Below are positions 6,977-8,769 of a stretch of 8,769 nt of DNA, piece by piece. The DNA is taken from the NCBI GenBank assembly GCA_012270695.1, contig JAAXHV010000007.1, positions 7,130-15,898 on the forward strand, given 5' to 3'. The translations under genes and the position numbers were made by a program. The stretch comes from Gammaproteobacteria bacterium. GTDB taxonomy: Bacteria > Pseudomonadota > Gammaproteobacteria > Eutrophobiales > Eutrophobiaceae. The notes beneath the pieces are model-generated. The model did not search any database and was not told the origin of the DNA. It was given only the letters and a program-made list of their open reading frames with translations. Position 1 is the first letter of the stretch, and each line of letters starts with the position of its first letter.

Positions 6977-6985
6977 GTCCGGAAC
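6965..6985. repeat. Palindromic intergenic element (GTTCCGG-N7-CCGGAAC)
   Basis: Seven-base arms GTTCCGG (6965-6971) and CCGGAAC (6979-6985) are exact reverse complements around GTCAAGT. With its flanks (CTGG before, GACGA after) it resembles the family of dispersed intergenic palindromes with a core such as CCGGGTCAAGTCCGG seen in many proteobacterial genomes. Only one copy lies in this window, so repetitiveness is inferred from recalled resemblance, not shown. It lies between the divergent mutS and htpG genes and overlaps the proposed mutS -35. Confidence 0.45.
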
Positions 6986-7035
6986 GACGAAAAGGAACGC
7001 CTGGTGGTAAGCAAAAAATAAACTTCCGGGTTTCT

Positions 7036-7064
7036 CTTGAAATTCTGCATCATCAACCCCAGAT
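7036..7064 (+). promoter_or_regulatory. Sigma-32 (RpoH) heat-shock promoter of htpG
   Basis: CTTGAAA (7036-7042) is separated by 14 bases from CCCCAGAT (7057-7064). This matches the RpoH consensus CTTGAAA-N11-16-CCCCATNT at the full -35 and at six of the seven specified -10 positions, with permitted spacing. Transcription would begin near 7071, giving a leader of about 30 bases before the htpG ATG. The sigma-32 dependence of htpG is well established in E. coli; the site here is read directly from sequence. Confidence 0.85.
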
Positions 7065-7102
7065 TAGGCGGCTGGACACTTTAGATTCATGACGGGGATA
7101 CC

Positions 7103-8769
7103 ATGACTGTAGATACAAAAAAAGAAGCGCTTGGTTTTCAAACCGAGGTCCAGCAGTTACTGGACCTGATGATCCGTTCCTTGTACAGCAACCAGGAGAT
7201 CTTCCTGCGTGAACTGATTTCAAATGCCTCCGACGCTGCGGACAGGCTGCGGTTTGAGGGATTGCAGGACGACGGCCTGTTTGAGGATGAGCCGGAACTG
7301 AAAATCAGGGTGGAATATAACAAGAGTCAGAAGACGATCACCGTCCTGGACAACGGTATAGGAATGTCCAGGCAGGAGGTGATAGACAACCTGGGGACCA
7401 TTGCCAAGTCGGGCACCAAGCAGTTTTTTGCCTCCCTCACCGGTGACCAGACCAAGGATTCACAACTGATAGGCCAGTTCGGCGTAGGATTTTATTCTTC
7501 GTTTATCGTCGCGGAAAAAGTGGAGGTGGTTACCCGTCGTGCGGGCTTGCCCCGGGCGGAGGGCGTGCGCTGGATATCCGACGGCAAGAGCGAATATACC
7601 GTGGAGACCGTGGACCGGCCAAAGCGCGGCACCAAGGTGGTTTTGTACCTGCGCAAAGAGGCCTCAGACTTCCTGGACGGTTATCGGTTACGCAGTATCA
7701 TCAACAAGTATTCGGATCATATCTCCCTGCCCATCGTCATGCCGAAAGAGGGCAAGGATGAAAAGGGAGAGGATACAGTCAACGCGGCAACGGCATTGTG
7801 GACGCGCAATAAAAAAGACATCAAGGAGGAGGAATATAATGAGTTCTATAAAACCGTATCCCACGATTTTGAGGAGCCGCTTTGCCATATCCACAACAAG
7901 GTGGAAGGCAAGCTGGAATATACCAGCCTGTTGTTCATCCCCCAGCGCGCACCGTTCGATTTGTGGGACCGGGAACAACGACACGGCGTCAAATTGTATG
8001 TGAAGCGCGTCTTTATCATGGATGACGCAAAACAGTTACTGCCCCCGTACCTGCGTTTCGTGAAGGGCATGGTGGATTCCGATGATTTGCCCCTGAATAT
8101 CTCCAGGGAAATATTGCAACAGAACAAGATCATCGAAACCATCCGTTCGGGTTGTACGAAAAAGATCATGGACCTGCTGAGTAAACTGGCGGACAAGGAA
8201 GCAGACAAGTACAAGCAATTCTGGCAGACGTTTGGAAGAGTCATGAAGGAAGGTGTCATTGATGCGCCGGATAAACGCGAGGAAATTGCGAAATTGTTCC
8301 GCTTCAAGTCCACCCATGAAGACACGGAGGAAGAGATGGTCTCCCTGGACGTCTATATTTCCAGGATGAAGGAGGGCCAGAAAGCGATTTACTATGTAAC
8401 TGCCGAGAATTACGCTACCGCAAAAAACAGCCCTCACCTCGAGATATTCCGCAAAAAAGAGATCGAAGTCCTGTTGCTCACCGACCCCATCGACGAATGG
8501 CTGGTTTCCCACCTGACTGAATATCAGGAGAAACCGCTACGGTCCGTGAACAAGGGCGAGTTGGACCTGGACGATCTTGCGGATGAGAAGAGCGATGATG
8601 AAACCGATGAAACAGCGGATGACAAGCTGGATGATTTCACTAAACGTATTGAGAAAGTCCTGGATGAACGGGTAAAAGAGGTGCGCATCACCCGGCGCCT
8701 GACCGACTCGCCCGCCTGTCTGGTAGCCGACGAACACGAAATGGGCCGCCACCTGGAGCAGATCCTGAA
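7103..8769 (+). CDS. htpG: HtpG, bacterial Hsp90 chaperone, 3'-truncated by window edge
   Basis: ATP-dependent homodimeric cytosolic chaperone of the Hsp90 family. 555 codons are open to the window end; E. coli HtpG has 624 residues, so the last 70 or so, including most of the dimerisation domain, are outside. The N-terminal GHKL ATPase domain shows FLRELISNASDA (residues 35-46, with catalytic Glu37, Asn41 and Asp45), DNGIGM (83-88), GTIAKSGT (98-105) and GQFGVGFYS (124-132). The middle domain contains YTSLLFIP, VFIMDD and LPLNISREILQQ, with Arg335 at the place of the catalytic middle-domain arginine. A strongly acidic stretch at about 488-512 (rich in Asp, Glu and Lys) links to the C-terminal domain. 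The start ATG at 7103 has GGGGA at 7094-7098 as ribosome binding site. A sigma-32-type promoter lies 61 bases upstream, indicating heat-shock control. Confidence 0.98.
   Translation, partial: MTVDTKKEALGFQTEVQQLLDLMIRSLYSNQEIFLRELISNASDAADRLRFEGLQDDGLFEDEPELKIRVEYNKSQKTITVLDNGIGMSRQEVIDNLGTIAKSGTKQFFASLTGDQTKDSQLIGQFGVGFYSSFIVAEKVEVVTRRAGLPRAEGVRWISDGKSEYTVETVDRPKRGTKVVLYLRKEASDFLDGYRLRSIINKYSDHISLPIVMPKEGKDEKGEDTVNAATALWTRNKKDIKEEEYNEFYKTVSHDFEEPLCHIHNKVEGKLEYTSLLFIPQRAPFDLWDREQRHGVKLYVKRVFIMDDAKQLLPPYLRFVKGMVDSDDLPLNISREILQQNKIIETIRSGCTKKIMDLLSKLADKEADKYKQFWQTFGRVMKEGVIDAPDKREEIAKLFRFKSTHEDTEEEMVSLDVYISRMKEGQKAIYYVTAENYATAKNSPHLEIFRKKEIEVLLLTDPIDEWLVSHLTEYQEKPLRSVNKGELDLDDLADEKSDDETDETADDKLDDFTKRIEKVLDERVKEVRITRRLTDSPACLVADEHEMGRHLEQIL

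Noticed and set aside
7089..7106. Five-codon upstream open frame (ATG ACG GGG ATA CCA TGA) overlapping the htpG start as ATGA
   Set aside because: No ribosome binding site precedes it, and such a short frame arises easily by chance; the GGGG within it is better read as the htpG binding site.
8036..8512. 158-codon open frame on the - strand opposite htpG (also 7846-8325)
   Set aside because: htpG is intact and highly conserved here; the antisense products show no recognisable motifs.

Overview
The window looks like ordinary chromosome of a gammaproteobacterium with mid-range GC. Four points support this. Mpl, Nth, MutS and HtpG read closely against their Escherichia coli counterparts from memory. 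A seven-iron ferredoxin of the Azotobacter FdI/FdxA type lies directly downstream of mutS, as in Pseudomonas. An rnfE-type gene directly precedes nth, as at the end of gammaproteobacterial rnf operons. A sigma-32-type promoter stands in front of htpG. No species can be named from this, and no transposase, phage gene, CRISPR array, tRNA or rRNA was seen.

Layout. Positions 1-3105 hold four + strand genes that look like one operon: the 3' part of mpl (peptidoglycan recycling), a gene for a stand-alone LON-domain protein that overlaps it, an rnfE/nqrD-like membrane-protein gene with a TTG start, and nth (endonuclease III, also TTG). Positions 3106-3193 are a short convergent gap with no obvious terminator. 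Positions 3194-6880 hold three - strand genes, in transcription order mutS, fdxA and a PP2C-type protein phosphatase. A 71-base gap in front of fdxA carries a good promoter-like sequence and a perfect 9-bp dyad. Positions 6881-7102 are a divergent control region with a candidate mutS promoter, a 21-bp palindromic element resembling dispersed intergenic repeats, and the htpG heat-shock promoter. From 7103 the window ends inside htpG, with about 555 of an expected 620-635 codons present.

Themes. Two genes are DNA repair (nth for oxidised bases, mutS for mismatches). Two are linked to electron transfer or iron-sulfur chemistry (the rnfE-like gene and fdxA), and Nth itself carries a [4Fe-4S] cluster. 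HtpG and possibly the LON-domain protein concern protein quality control. Most of this is housekeeping.

The most unusual item is the RnfE-like protein. It sits next to nth without rnfA, B, C, D or G, and Thr replaces both conserved cysteines that normally hold the intramembrane iron-sulfur cluster. It may be a degenerate or repurposed relic of an rnf operon. No clearly new multi-gene system is visible.
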